A DNA stretch of 11,935 bases from an uncultured Novosphingobium sp. (lineage in GTDB: Bacteria; Pseudomonadota; Alphaproteobacteria; Sphingomonadales; Sphingomonadaceae). This document shows, one piece after another, positions 6,213 to 11,935 of this stretch (its first letter is position 1; the number at the start of each line of letters is the position of its first letter). A model generated the notes under the pieces. It worked only from the letters and a program-made list of their open reading frames with translations, did not search any database and was not told the origin of the DNA. Position numbers and translations under genes: made by a program. The stretch is taken from positions 1-11,935 of the forward strand of contig CALCQB010000322.1 of the NCBI GenBank assembly GCA_937897535.1, read 5' to 3'.

Positions 6213-6234
6213 GATTTCTCTTTATACAGAAATA
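6213..6234. promoter_or_regulatory. operator O2 and -10 region of the DUF4166-epimerase operon
   Basis: Aligned base by base with O1, this 22-mer matches at 16 positions, including ATTTCT (6214-6219) and ACAGAAATA (6226-6234) at identical spacing. Only the centre differs: CTTTAT replaces GTCATG, so the outer half-sites are kept. A TATACA hexamer (6223-6228, 4/6 to TATAAT) inside it could be the -10 box; no good -35 is visible, only an A/T-rich tract. The start codon is at 6261, leaving room for a short leader with its own Shine-Dalgarno. This fits repression by the GbsR-type protein. Confidence 0.7.
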
Positions 6235-6260
6235 ACGAATAGATGGAAAAGGACAGGACC

Positions 6261-6941
6261 ATGGGGACACTGGCACAAGCAAAGGCACCGGCAGCGCTGC
6301 GCGATGCTCCCGGTGACCTCCATGACCTCCGCTTTTCCGCGCTGCTGGGGACGACGGGCTGGGCCAGGCTGCCCGCCGCCGTGCGCGCCCGCTTTGCCCA
6401 TCGCTGCGCCCCGGGCGGCTCGGTCTGCTATACCGGGCAGGTGCTCGATTGCCGGATGAGCCTGGCGGGGCGGCTGCTCGGGCAGGCCTGCCGCCTGATC
6501 GGCGCGCCGCTGCCGCTCGATCGCGGCGGCGGGCTGGCGGCGGTGGTCACGGTGACCGAGCACGCCCCCAGCGGCGGCCAGACCTGGACCCGGATCTACG
6601 TCCGGCCCGGCGGCTTTCCGCAAGTGATCCATTCGGCCAAGCGGTTCGCCGGGCCGACCGGGCTTGAGGAATACCTCGGCCTAGGCTTCGGGATCGCGCT
6701 GCGGCTCGAAGCCGGCGAGGACCGGATCAGCTTTCTGTCGGACCACTATTTCCTGCGGCTCGGCCCCGTCCGGATGCGGCTGCCGCGCTGGCTGGCCCCG
6801 GGCGCGCTGCGGATCGACCACCTTGACGACGGGGCCGGGCAATTCCGCTTCGTCCTGAATCTGCGCCACCGCCTGCTGGGTGAACTGATCCATCAGGAGG
6901 CGTGCTTCGCCGATCAACCCGAACCTGGAGAACTGCCATGA
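6261..6941 (+). CDS. DUF4166 domain protein
   Basis: A 226-aa protein matching the style of DUF4166, a domain of unknown function often found next to or fused with NAD(P)-binding oxidoreductases. Seen: an entry region FSALLGTTGWARLPAAVRAR (25-44), then GRLLGQACRLIGAPLPLDRG (70-89), which carries the family's 'lig-PLP' turn. A beta-rich stretch follows with GQTWTRIYVRPGGFPQVIHS (106-125). The C-terminal part GQFRFVLNLRHRLLGELIHQ (193-212) corresponds to the family's usual F-x-HPLLG end, with HR in place of HP. No signal peptide or TM helix is seen. ATG 6261 is preferred, with AAGGA 7 bases upstream; an in-frame ATG at 6243 would add six residues and lacks a site. Its TGA overlaps the next start (ATGA), so the two products are probably made in step. 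The biochemical role is unknown. Confidence 0.85.
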   Translation: MGTLAQAKAPAALRDAPGDLHDLRFSALLGTTGWARLPAAVRARFAHRCAPGGSVCYTGQVLDCRMSLAGRLLGQACRLIGAPLPLDRGGGLAAVVTVTEHAPSGGQTWTRIYVRPGGFPQVIHSAKRFAGPTGLEEYLGLGFGIALRLEAGEDRISFLSDHYFLRLGPVRMRLPRWLAPGALRIDHLDDGAGQFRFVLNLRHRLLGELIHQEACFADQPEPGELP

Positions 6942-8395
6942 CCGCGACGCTGTGGACACTGCTGCTGGCGCAGATGGCGATGGGCGCATTCGATACGATC
7001 TATCACCACGAAGGCACCGAGCGGCTGGCCTGGCGACCCAGCCAGCGGCGCGAGCTCCAGCTCCACGGCGTTCGCAATCTGGCTTATGCGGTGTTGTTCG
7101 CGTGCCTCGGCTGGGCCGAAGCGCATGGGGCTTGGGCCTGGGCGCTGGGCGCATTGCTGCTGGGCGAACTGGGGATCACGCTGTGGGACTTCGTCGAGGA
7201 AGACCGCACCCGCCTGCTCCCGGCCAGCGAGCGGATCACTCACACCCTGCTGACGCTCAATTATGGTGCGTTCCTGGCGCTGTTCATCCCGGTCCTGGCC
7301 GGATGGGCGCTGCTGCCGACCGCGCTGGTGGCCAGCGATCAGGGTGTCCTAAAGTGGCTATGCCTGCTGGCGGCGATCGGGGTTATCGTCTCGGGCATGC
7401 GTGATCTTGCTGCCTCTGCCCGTTCGCCCCGGTTGACCAGTGCCCCCGCCGCCGCGCTGGCTGAGGTGCTGGGCGAGGGGCAGACCGTGCTGGTCACTGG
7501 CGGGACCGGCTTTGTCGGCAGCCGCCTGGTCGAAGCGCTGGCCGGGGCCGGGCACCAGGTCATCGTCCTGTCGCGTAAACCGGGCAGCGCGAAGCTGGCC
7601 GGGGCGGTGGAGACGGTCGGGTCCTTGGACGAAATTCCAGCGGACGCGCGGATCGACGCGATGGTCAACCTGGCCGGTGAGCCGATCTCGAGCGGTTTGT
7701 GGACCAAGGCCAAGCGCGCCCGGATCATCGATTCGCGGCGCAACGTGGCCGAGCAATGCCGCAAGCTGGCGGCGCGGTTGACCGTTCCGCCCAAGGTGTT
7801 CGTGACCGCCAGCGCAATCGGCTGGTACGGGATTCGCGGCGATGAAATTCTTGATGAGAGCAGCGAAGGGCGTGACTGCTTTTCGCGGCAGGTCTGCCTG
7901 GGGATCGAAAGCGCCGCGCAGCCGATCGAAGCGCTGGGCATTCGCACTGTCCGGCTGCGGATCGGGCTGGTGCTCGATCGGTCGGGCGGGCTGCTCGGGC
8001 GGATGCTGACCCCGTTCGAGTTCGGGCTGGGCGGCCCGTTTGGCAAAGGGCTCCACTGGATGAGCTGGATCCACCGCGACGATCTGGTCCGGCTGATCTG
8101 CCACTGCATCGCCGATCCCGCCATCACCGGCCCGGTCAACGCGGTCGCGCCCAATCCGGTCCGCAACCGCGATTTCACGCGGGCGCTGGGCCGGGCGCTG
8201 CACCGTCCGGCGTTCCTCGCGGTCCCGGCCTGGCCGCTCAAGCTGGCGCTGGGCCAGTTTGCCGAGGAACTGCTGCTCGGCGGGCAGCGGGTCGTGCCGG
8301 CGCGGGCCGAAGCGAGCGGCTTCGTCTTTCGCTATCCCGAGCTCGGCGGCGCGCTGGCGGCGATCTGCGGACGCGAAAAAGGGGACGCGGACTGA
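6938..8395 (+). CDS. membrane domain fused to TIGR01777-family NAD(P)-dependent epimerase/dehydratase
   Basis: A 485-aa two-part protein. Residues 1-155 form a membrane domain with about four or five hydrophobic helices (roughly 3-20, 46-60, 65-84, 103-130, 137-153). It has a charged conserved-looking patch DTIYHHEGTERLAWRPSQRR (19-38) and ELQLHGVRN (39-47), rich in His and Glu. Residues 181-480 are an extended SDR of the TIGR01777 (YfcH/SDR39U1) family. The Rossmann motif VTGGTGFVGSRLVEAL is at 186-201, NLAGEPISSGLWTKAKRARI at 244-263, VTASAIGWYG at 289-298, and SWIHRDDLVRL at 376-386. The start ATG overlaps the DUF4166 stop by 4 bases and has TGGAG 8 bases upstream. Other family members carry different N-terminal domains or none. 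The fusion anchors the oxidoreductase at the inner membrane; the substrate is unknown. It is read with the DUF4166 gene under O2. Confidence 0.9.
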   Translation: MTATLWTLLLAQMAMGAFDTIYHHEGTERLAWRPSQRRELQLHGVRNLAYAVLFACLGWAEAHGAWAWALGALLLGELGITLWDFVEEDRTRLLPASERITHTLLTLNYGAFLALFIPVLAGWALLPTALVASDQGVLKWLCLLAAIGVIVSGMRDLAASARSPRLTSAPAAALAEVLGEGQTVLVTGGTGFVGSRLVEALAGAGHQVIVLSRKPGSAKLAGAVETVGSLDEIPADARIDAMVNLAGEPISSGLWTKAKRARIIDSRRNVAEQCRKLAARLTVPPKVFVTASAIGWYGIRGDEILDESSEGRDCFSRQVCLGIESAAQPIEALGIRTVRLRIGLVLDRSGGLLGRMLTPFEFGLGGPFGKGLHWMSWIHRDDLVRLICHCIADPAITGPVNAVAPNPVRNRDFTRALGRALHRPAFLAVPAWPLKLALGQFAEELLLGGQRVVPARAEASGFVFRYPELGGALAAICGREKGDAD

Positions 8396-8406
8396 CGCGT
8401 CCCCTT
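8376..8406. terminator. bidirectional intrinsic terminator between convergent genes
   Basis: AAGGGGACGCG (8379-8389) and CGCGTCCCCTT (8396-8406) form a perfect 11-bp GC-rich stem around a 6-base loop GACTGA. The loop contains the TGA stop of the epimerase gene (8393-8395). On the minus strand the stem is followed by a run of five T (complement of 8376-8380), so it best serves the exported-protein gene. On the plus strand the only trailing Ts are the TT of the stem, so termination there may be weaker. Confidence 0.75.
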
Positions 8407-8431
8407 CGTGTCGCCAACCGGCGAGTTGCGC

Positions 8432-8938
8432 TTAAACCGAAGGCGACCCGGCCGGGGTCGCAAACTTTTCGCGGCACAGCTTGACCAGCGGCCGCACCGC
8501 ATCGCGGGTCGAATCCTGCGCGCCGCGCAGCTCCGGGCCGACCACGTTGGGGTTGGCCTGGTTGGCCATCACCCACTGCTTCTCGATATTCCCGCAAACC
8601 CGCGCAGTCGGCGCTTCGTCGATCCGCAGCATCGCATAGGTATTGCCCATCTCGACCGCCGCTTCGAAGAAGGCATAGACTTCCTGCTGGCCGGGCGTGG
8701 CCTTGGCGTTCTTCTTGCGGGTCTGGGCCAGTTCGGCCAGCGCGGTCTGGCAAGCATTGTACTGCTCGATCGCCGCACGGTCCTTAGACTTTTCCGAATC
8801 GGTGCAGAAATCGAATGCCGATGAATTCATCGTCTCGAGCATCTGGTTCGCCTCGGCGTCGGTGACGCTCTGCGCCAGCGCGGGCGAAGCGGCGAGGCAC
8901 AAGGCCGAAGCCATGGTGGCGGCAAGCAAGATACGCAT
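8432..8938 (-). CDS. small exported protein of unknown function, four Cys
   Basis: I do not recognise the family. The 168-aa product has a clear Sec signal peptide: positive MR start, hydrophobic core LLAATMASALCLAA (4-17), and a likely cleavage after ASPALA (17-22), giving a mature protein starting QSVTDAEANQ. The mature part is alpha-helical in composition, with NQMLETMNSSAFDFC (31-45) and FFEAAVEMGNTYAMLRIDEA (90-109). It has four cysteines (45, 63, 115, 155), which could form two periplasmic disulfides. Start ATG 8936-8938 has GGGGAG about 12 bases upstream, slightly far. It converges on the epimerase gene and shares its terminator hairpin. Nothing nearby tells its job. Confidence 0.8.
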   Translation of the reverse strand: MRILLAATMASALCLAASPALAQSVTDAEANQMLETMNSSAFDFCTDSEKSKDRAAIEQYNACQTALAELAQTRKKNAKATPGQQEVYAFFEAAVEMGNTYAMLRIDEAPTARVCGNIEKQWVMANQANPNVVGPELRGAQDSTRDAVRPLVKLCREKFATPAGSPSV

Positions 8939-8957
8939 CGTTCCGAAAACTCCCCTG

Positions 8958-8978
8958 AAAGCGGAAGGCTCCGCCTTT
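8958..8978 (-). repeat. imperfect hairpin in the leader of the exported-protein gene
   Basis: AAAGCGGA (8958-8965) pairs with TCCGCCTTT (8970-8978) with one bulged base and a 4-base loop. It lies 20 bases upstream of the start codon, in the presumed 5' leader on the minus strand. No T-run follows. It could be an mRNA-stability element or chance. Confidence 0.3.
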
Positions 8979-8990
8979 ACGACTAGGTGA

Positions 8991-9019
8991 TCTAGACCTG
9001 TCTGGCTGAATATCATCAA
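8991..9019 (-). promoter_or_regulatory. weak candidate promoter for the exported-protein gene
   Basis: On the minus strand TTGATG (complement of 9014-9019) and TCTAGA (complement of 8991-8996) are spaced by 17 bases, matching -35 and -10 consensus at 4/6 and 3/6. The stretch 8939-9097 otherwise holds no gene and no other clear signal. Confidence 0.25.
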
Positions 9020-9097
9020 AATGGCGCGGCGGGATTGGAAAAGTGCGCCATGCCGAGATTTTGCGGAACAGGCCGGGCATGGGTGAGTTGGGCGGCT

Positions 9098-10126
9098 ATG
9101 CCCACTAACGCCGCAACTGCCGCCCGGTTGATTTTCGTCGATGACAGCCTGCCCGGCATCACCCGCCGCCGCGCGGGTAAAGGCTGTCGGTATTTTGACC
9201 CAGGCGGAGCCGCAATCACCGACCGCGCCGAAATTGCCCGGCTCAACGCCATCGCCCTGCCGCCGGCCTATCGCGACGCCTGGTTCTGCCAATCGGACAA
9301 CGGCCACATTCTCGCGACCGGGATCGATGACAAGGGGCGCAAGCAGTACCGCTATCACCCCGAGTTCCGGGCTGCCCGCGAGGCCGAGAAGTTCGGCGGC
9401 TGTATCGCCTTTGGCGCGGCGCTGCCCGAGATCCGCAAGCGCGTCGAGGCCGATCTGGCCGGGTCAGGACTGGGCTTGGAGCGCGCAGTCGCCTCGATCG
9501 TCCGGCTGCTCGACACTGGTGGAATCCGGATCGGCAACGAGGCTTACGTCAAGGCCAATCGCAGCTTTGGCGCGACCACCCTGCGCAAACGGCACGCCGA
9601 TCTGAACGGGCAGACGCTGAAGCTGCGGTTCAAGGCGAAAAGCGGCAAGCTCTGCGAGATGCGGTTGACCGACCGCGGGCTGGCCCGGTTTGTGAGGAGG
9701 ATTCAGGACCTGCCCGGACAGAACCTGTTCCAGTATCTCGGCGACGACGGCGATCCGCGCCCGGTCACCTCGAGCGACGTCAACGCCTATCTGCGCGAAA
9801 CGATGGGCGCGGACTTTACGGCGAAGCACTTCCGCACCTGGCACGCCAGCGCGCTGGCCTTTGGCCTGCTGGCCGAGCGGGGCGAGAGGCTGTCGCTCAA
9901 AGCGGTTCTGGTGGAGGTCAGCGGCAAGCTGGCCAACACTCCGGCAATTGCCCGCAAGAGCTATGTCCATCCGGCAGTACTGGCATTGGTCGAGCGGCAG
10001 GAAGAATGGCGCAGCGACCTGGCACTTCCGCGCCGAACCCGCTGGTTGAGCCGGGCCGAGCGCGGACTGATCGAATTTCTCGATCAGGGCGAGGACGTCC
10101 CGACAGCTTCGAGCCGGTCCGCCTGA
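9098..10126 (+). CDS. DNA topoisomerase IB (poxvirus/bacterial type)
   Basis: Monomeric type IB topoisomerase that relaxes supercoils through a 3'-phosphotyrosine link; it acts in the cytoplasm on DNA. The 342-aa product has normal length for bacterial TopIB. Seen: the N-terminal domain ITRRRAGKGCRYFDPGG (21-37), IALPPAYRDAWFC (52-64), GHILATGIDDKGRKQYRYHP (69-88). The catalytic residues by family correspondence are R144 (GGIRIGNEAY), K181 (FKAKSGK), R246 (HFRTWHAS), N280 (KLANTP) and Y289 (ARKSYVHP); all five are present. The Asn at 280 is the bacterial counterpart of the viral His. ATG 9098 begins the conserved part; no good Shine-Dalgarno is seen, and in-frame starts further upstream (9035, GTG 9082) would add residues without family support. 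It converges with ilvE, only 3 bases between stops. Confidence 0.93.
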   Translation: MPTNAATAARLIFVDDSLPGITRRRAGKGCRYFDPGGAAITDRAEIARLNAIALPPAYRDAWFCQSDNGHILATGIDDKGRKQYRYHPEFRAAREAEKFGGCIAFGAALPEIRKRVEADLAGSGLGLERAVASIVRLLDTGGIRIGNEAYVKANRSFGATTLRKRHADLNGQTLKLRFKAKSGKLCEMRLTDRGLARFVRRIQDLPGQNLFQYLGDDGDPRPVTSSDVNAYLRETMGADFTAKHFRTWHASALAFGLLAERGERLSLKAVLVEVSGKLANTPAIARKSYVHPAVLALVERQEEWRSDLALPRRTRWLSRAERGLIEFLDQGEDVPTASSRSA

Positions 10127-10129
10127 CGT

Positions 10130-11230
10130 TCAGCCGATCCGGCGGACCCAGCCGTGCGAATCCGCTTCCTCGCCGCGCTGGATCGCGGTCAGCCGGGCCT
10201 TGAGCTTGCCGGTCAATTGCCCCGGCCCGCCCGAGCCGATGGTGAACTCGCCGTCGGGCTGCGCGACCCTGCCGACCGGGGTAACCACCGCGGCGGTGCC
10301 GCAGGCGAAGGCTTCGACCAATTGGCCCGAAGCGGCATCGGCGCGCCACTGGCCAAGGCTGTAGCGTTCCTCGCGCACCTCCAGCCCTTCTTCGCGGGCG
10401 AGCGTGATCAGGCTGTCGCGGGTGATCCCGGGCAGGATCGTGCCGGTCAGCGGCGGGGTGGTCAGGCTGCCGTCGGCAAAGGCGAAGAACAGGTTCATGC
10501 CGCCCAGCTCCTCAACCCACTTGTGTTCGGCGGCGTCGAGGAACAGCACCTGATCGTGGCCCTTGGCAAAGGCTTCGGCGGTCGGGACCAGGCTGGCGGC
10601 ATAGTTGCCGCCGCACTTGGCCGCGCCGGTCCCGCCGGGAGCAGCCCGGGTATAGTCCGAGACCCAGATCGAGACCGCCGGGGCGCCCGACTTGAAATAG
10701 TTGCCGGCCGGGCTGGCGATGACGATGAACTTGTAGGCCTTGGCCGGCCGCACGCCCAGAAACGCCTCGGTCGCGATCATGAACGGGCGCAGATAGAGTG
10801 AGCCGCCCTCGACGCTTGGGAACCAGGCCGCATCGGCTTTCACCAGTTCCTCGATTGCAGCGATGAACAGCGCTTCGGGTAGATCGGGCATCGCCAGCCG
10901 CCGGGCCGAGGAATTGAAGCGGGCGGCATTGGCATCGGGCCGGAACAGCGCCATCGACCCATCTGGGTGGCGATAGGCCTTGAGCCCCTCGAAAATCTCC
11001 TGCGCGTAGTGCAGCACCGAGGCCGCCGGATCGAGCGCGATCGGGCCATAGGGGGCTACCGTCGGGCTATGCCAGCCTTCGGCCTCGCTCCAGTCGATCG
11101 TGACCATATGGTCGGTGAAGCGGCTGCCGAACCCCGGGTTGGCGAGGATCTCCGCCCGTACCGCATCCGCCACCGGCGCGGGGTGGGGCAGGCGGGTGAA
11201 CCGGGTGGGAGATTCGGCGAGAGTCGCCAT
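10130..11230 (-). CDS. ilvE: branched-chain amino-acid aminotransferase
   Basis: PLP enzyme of fold type IV that makes the last step of valine, leucine and isoleucine synthesis (2-oxo acid + glutamate) and starts their breakdown; cytoplasmic. The 366-aa product is of the longer class-II type (like mitochondrial BCAT and Bacillus YbgE). Seen: HYAQEIFEGLKAYRHPDGSM (74-93), FRPDANAARFNSSARRLAMP (96-115), LYLRPFMIATE (145-155), and catalytic Lys205 in GTGAAKCGGNYAASLVP (200-216). DAAEHKWVEELGGMNLFF (232-249), the phosphate- and carboxylate-binding turn GTILPGITRDSL (263-274), and ACGTAAVVTPVG (309-320) follow. ATG 11228-11230 has AAGGA about 10 bases upstream. A 160-bp gap in front is divergent with the next gene and AT-rich, so it should hold its promoter, but no clear -35/-10 or operator could be assigned. 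It stands alone rather than in an ilv cluster. Confidence 0.96.
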   Translation of the reverse strand: MATLAESPTRFTRLPHPAPVADAVRAEILANPGFGSRFTDHMVTIDWSEAEGWHSPTVAPYGPIALDPAASVLHYAQEIFEGLKAYRHPDGSMALFRPDANAARFNSSARRLAMPDLPEALFIAAIEELVKADAAWFPSVEGGSLYLRPFMIATEAFLGVRPAKAYKFIVIASPAGNYFKSGAPAVSIWVSDYTRAAPGGTGAAKCGGNYAASLVPTAEAFAKGHDQVLFLDAAEHKWVEELGGMNLFFAFADGSLTTPPLTGTILPGITRDSLITLAREEGLEVREERYSLGQWRADAASGQLVEAFACGTAAVVTPVGRVAQPDGEFTIGSGGPGQLTGKLKARLTAIQRGEEADSHGWVRRIG

Positions 11231-11391
11231 GGGCTTTGATCCTTGTTGTGCGAAGCGCGGGCATTGAATGAAAATTACGCCAAGTGCAAGCGCAATGTAA
11301 TAATTGAAAAGGCGTTAAGTCACTTTCCATCATAGCCGGGATTGCGTCGCAGGCCAAGCCGGGTGCATGCTGGGTAGCGAAGGAGTCCCCG

Positions 11392-11847
11392 ATGAACCGC
11401 GTCCTGCTGTTGCCCTTGCTCGCCCTGCCGCTGATCGCAGCCGCGCCGCCGGCCCAGGAACTGACCTGTGCCAGTCCGGTCCGGAAGGGCGACAGCGCCG
11501 CCAGCCTCAAGGCCCGCTATGGCAAGCAGGCGCGGGTCATGAAGATTCACGCCGCCGAAGGGGAGTATGTCACTGGCCTGGCGCTGTGGCCGCGGGACCC
11601 GGCACGGCGGATCGACGTGTTCTTCGCGGACCGGCCGATGCGCAAGGTATCCTCGATCCGGATAACCGGCCGTAGATCGGTCTGGCGGATCGGCGGGCTC
11701 GGGATCGGCTCGACCCTGCCGCAAGTGGTTGCTGCCAACGGCCGATCGGTAACCGTCGGCGGGTTCGGCTGGGACTATGGCGGCGGGGTCGCGGCGCGCG
11801 GCGGCAAGCTGAACTCACCCCGCACCACCGATTTTTCGGAGCATTGA
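11392..11847 (+). CDS. small exported protein of unknown function with two similar segments
   Basis: Family not recognised. The 151-aa product begins with a Sec signal peptide MNRVLLLPLLALPLIAAAPPA (residues 1-21), probable cleavage near AAAPPA-QE, so the mature protein is periplasmic. Two segments look alike: RKGDSAASLKARYGKQARV (31-49) and GIGSTLPQVVAANGRSVTV (104-122), each with G-x-S then a helix and a Gly. This pattern recalls the tandem 'G-x-s...v...G' units of small BLIP/SmpA-like envelope proteins, but that is only a resemblance. The end, GGFGWDYGGGVAARGGKL (123-140) then SPRTTDFSEH, is short. Start ATG 11392 has AAGGAG 7 bases upstream. A TTGAAA (11304-11309) with CATCAT (11328-11333) at 18-base spacing is a weak promoter candidate. 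The stop TGA is directly followed by another ATG. Confidence 0.75.
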   Translation: MNRVLLLPLLALPLIAAAPPAQELTCASPVRKGDSAASLKARYGKQARVMKIHAAEGEYVTGLALWPRDPARRIDVFFADRPMRKVSSIRITGRRSVWRIGGLGIGSTLPQVVAANGRSVTVGGFGWDYGGGVAARGGKLNSPRTTDFSEH

Positions 11848-11935
11848 ATGAAGTTGACTGTGAATGGAATCGCCCGGGCCCTGCTCGGCATCGGTGAGGC
11901 TGACGGATTCGCCGGCATGCATCTGCACGGCCAGT
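11848..11935 (+). CDS. start of an unidentified reading frame, cut by the right edge
   Basis: An ATG immediately follows the TGA of the preceding gene with no gap, and GGAG lies 6 bases upstream. The frame stays open to the edge, giving 29 codons starting MKLTVNGIARALLGIGEA. MKLTVNG resembles the start of (2Fe-2S) oxidoreductase subunits, but the residues that follow do not fit that family. Too little is visible to name it; it may be a translationally coupled gene or a chance frame. Confidence 0.35.
   Translation, partial: MKLTVNGIARALLGIGEADGFAGMHLHGQ

Noticed and set aside
5192..6262. A 356-codon minus-strand frame across the regulator and the operator gap
   Set aside because: It is antisense to the GbsR-type gene and overlaps the PhoX-like gene in another frame; no domain is visible.
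8983..8995. CTAG-GTGAT-CTAG inverted repeat
   Set aside because: Four-base arms are too short to distinguish from chance, and no regulator is adjacent.
11275..11302. ATTAC...GTAAT dyad in the ilvE upstream gap as an Lrp-like operator
   Set aside because: Only five bases per arm with a long, unsymmetrical spacer in an AT-rich gap; easily chance.
11848..11935. MKLTVNG start as a (2Fe-2S) oxidoreductase small subunit
   Set aside because: The residues that should follow (Asp-rich turn, PLLWVLRD-like helix) are absent, so the resemblance stops after seven residues.

Overview
The window is GC-rich throughout. Gene families, codon usage (GC-ending codons) and the mix of neighbours look like a chromosomal segment of an alphaproteobacterium, most likely from the Sphingomonadales (Sphingomonas / Erythrobacter type). 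That placement is an inference from protein style; no rRNA is present. I see no insertion sequence, phage gene, CRISPR array, plasmid gene or large repeat. The window is densely coding: 13 protein genes (two cut by the edges) and one tRNA, and no gene-free stretch over 300 bases.

Left part (1-2167, minus strand): a multidrug-efflux operon read marR -> emrA-like adaptor -> emrB-like DHA2 pump, with the pump cut by the left edge. A 20-bp inverted repeat at the head of marR is a likely self-operator. Next comes tRNA-Gln(TTG) (2245-2319, minus) with a perfect 8-bp hairpin just before its 5' end, then a YghU-type glutathione S-transferase (2424-3272).

Middle left (3338-5532, minus): a two-gene unit. 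A Tat-exported PhoX-like (DUF839) protein is coupled by a GTGA start/stop overlap to an MpaB-type DUF2236 haem oxygenase-like protein.

Middle right (5577-8406, plus): the most interesting part. A GbsR/MarR-type regulator starts inside a perfect 22-bp palindrome. A second, imperfect copy of the same site lies just upstream of the next operon. That operon holds a DUF4166 protein overlapping (ATGA) a fusion of a multi-pass membrane domain to a TIGR01777-type NAD(P)-dependent epimerase. Regulator, two matching operators and the two-gene unit form a self-contained, apparently repressor-controlled module whose substrate is unknown. The same palindrome also lies in the divergent gap in front of the PhoX-like gene. 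The module ends in a hairpin shared with a convergent exported protein (8432-8938).

Right part (9098-11935): a poxvirus-type DNA topoisomerase IB (plus) converges, three bases apart, with a branched-chain amino-acid aminotransferase (ilvE, minus). Beyond are a small exported protein of unknown function (11392-11847) and the first codons of another reading frame cut by the right edge.
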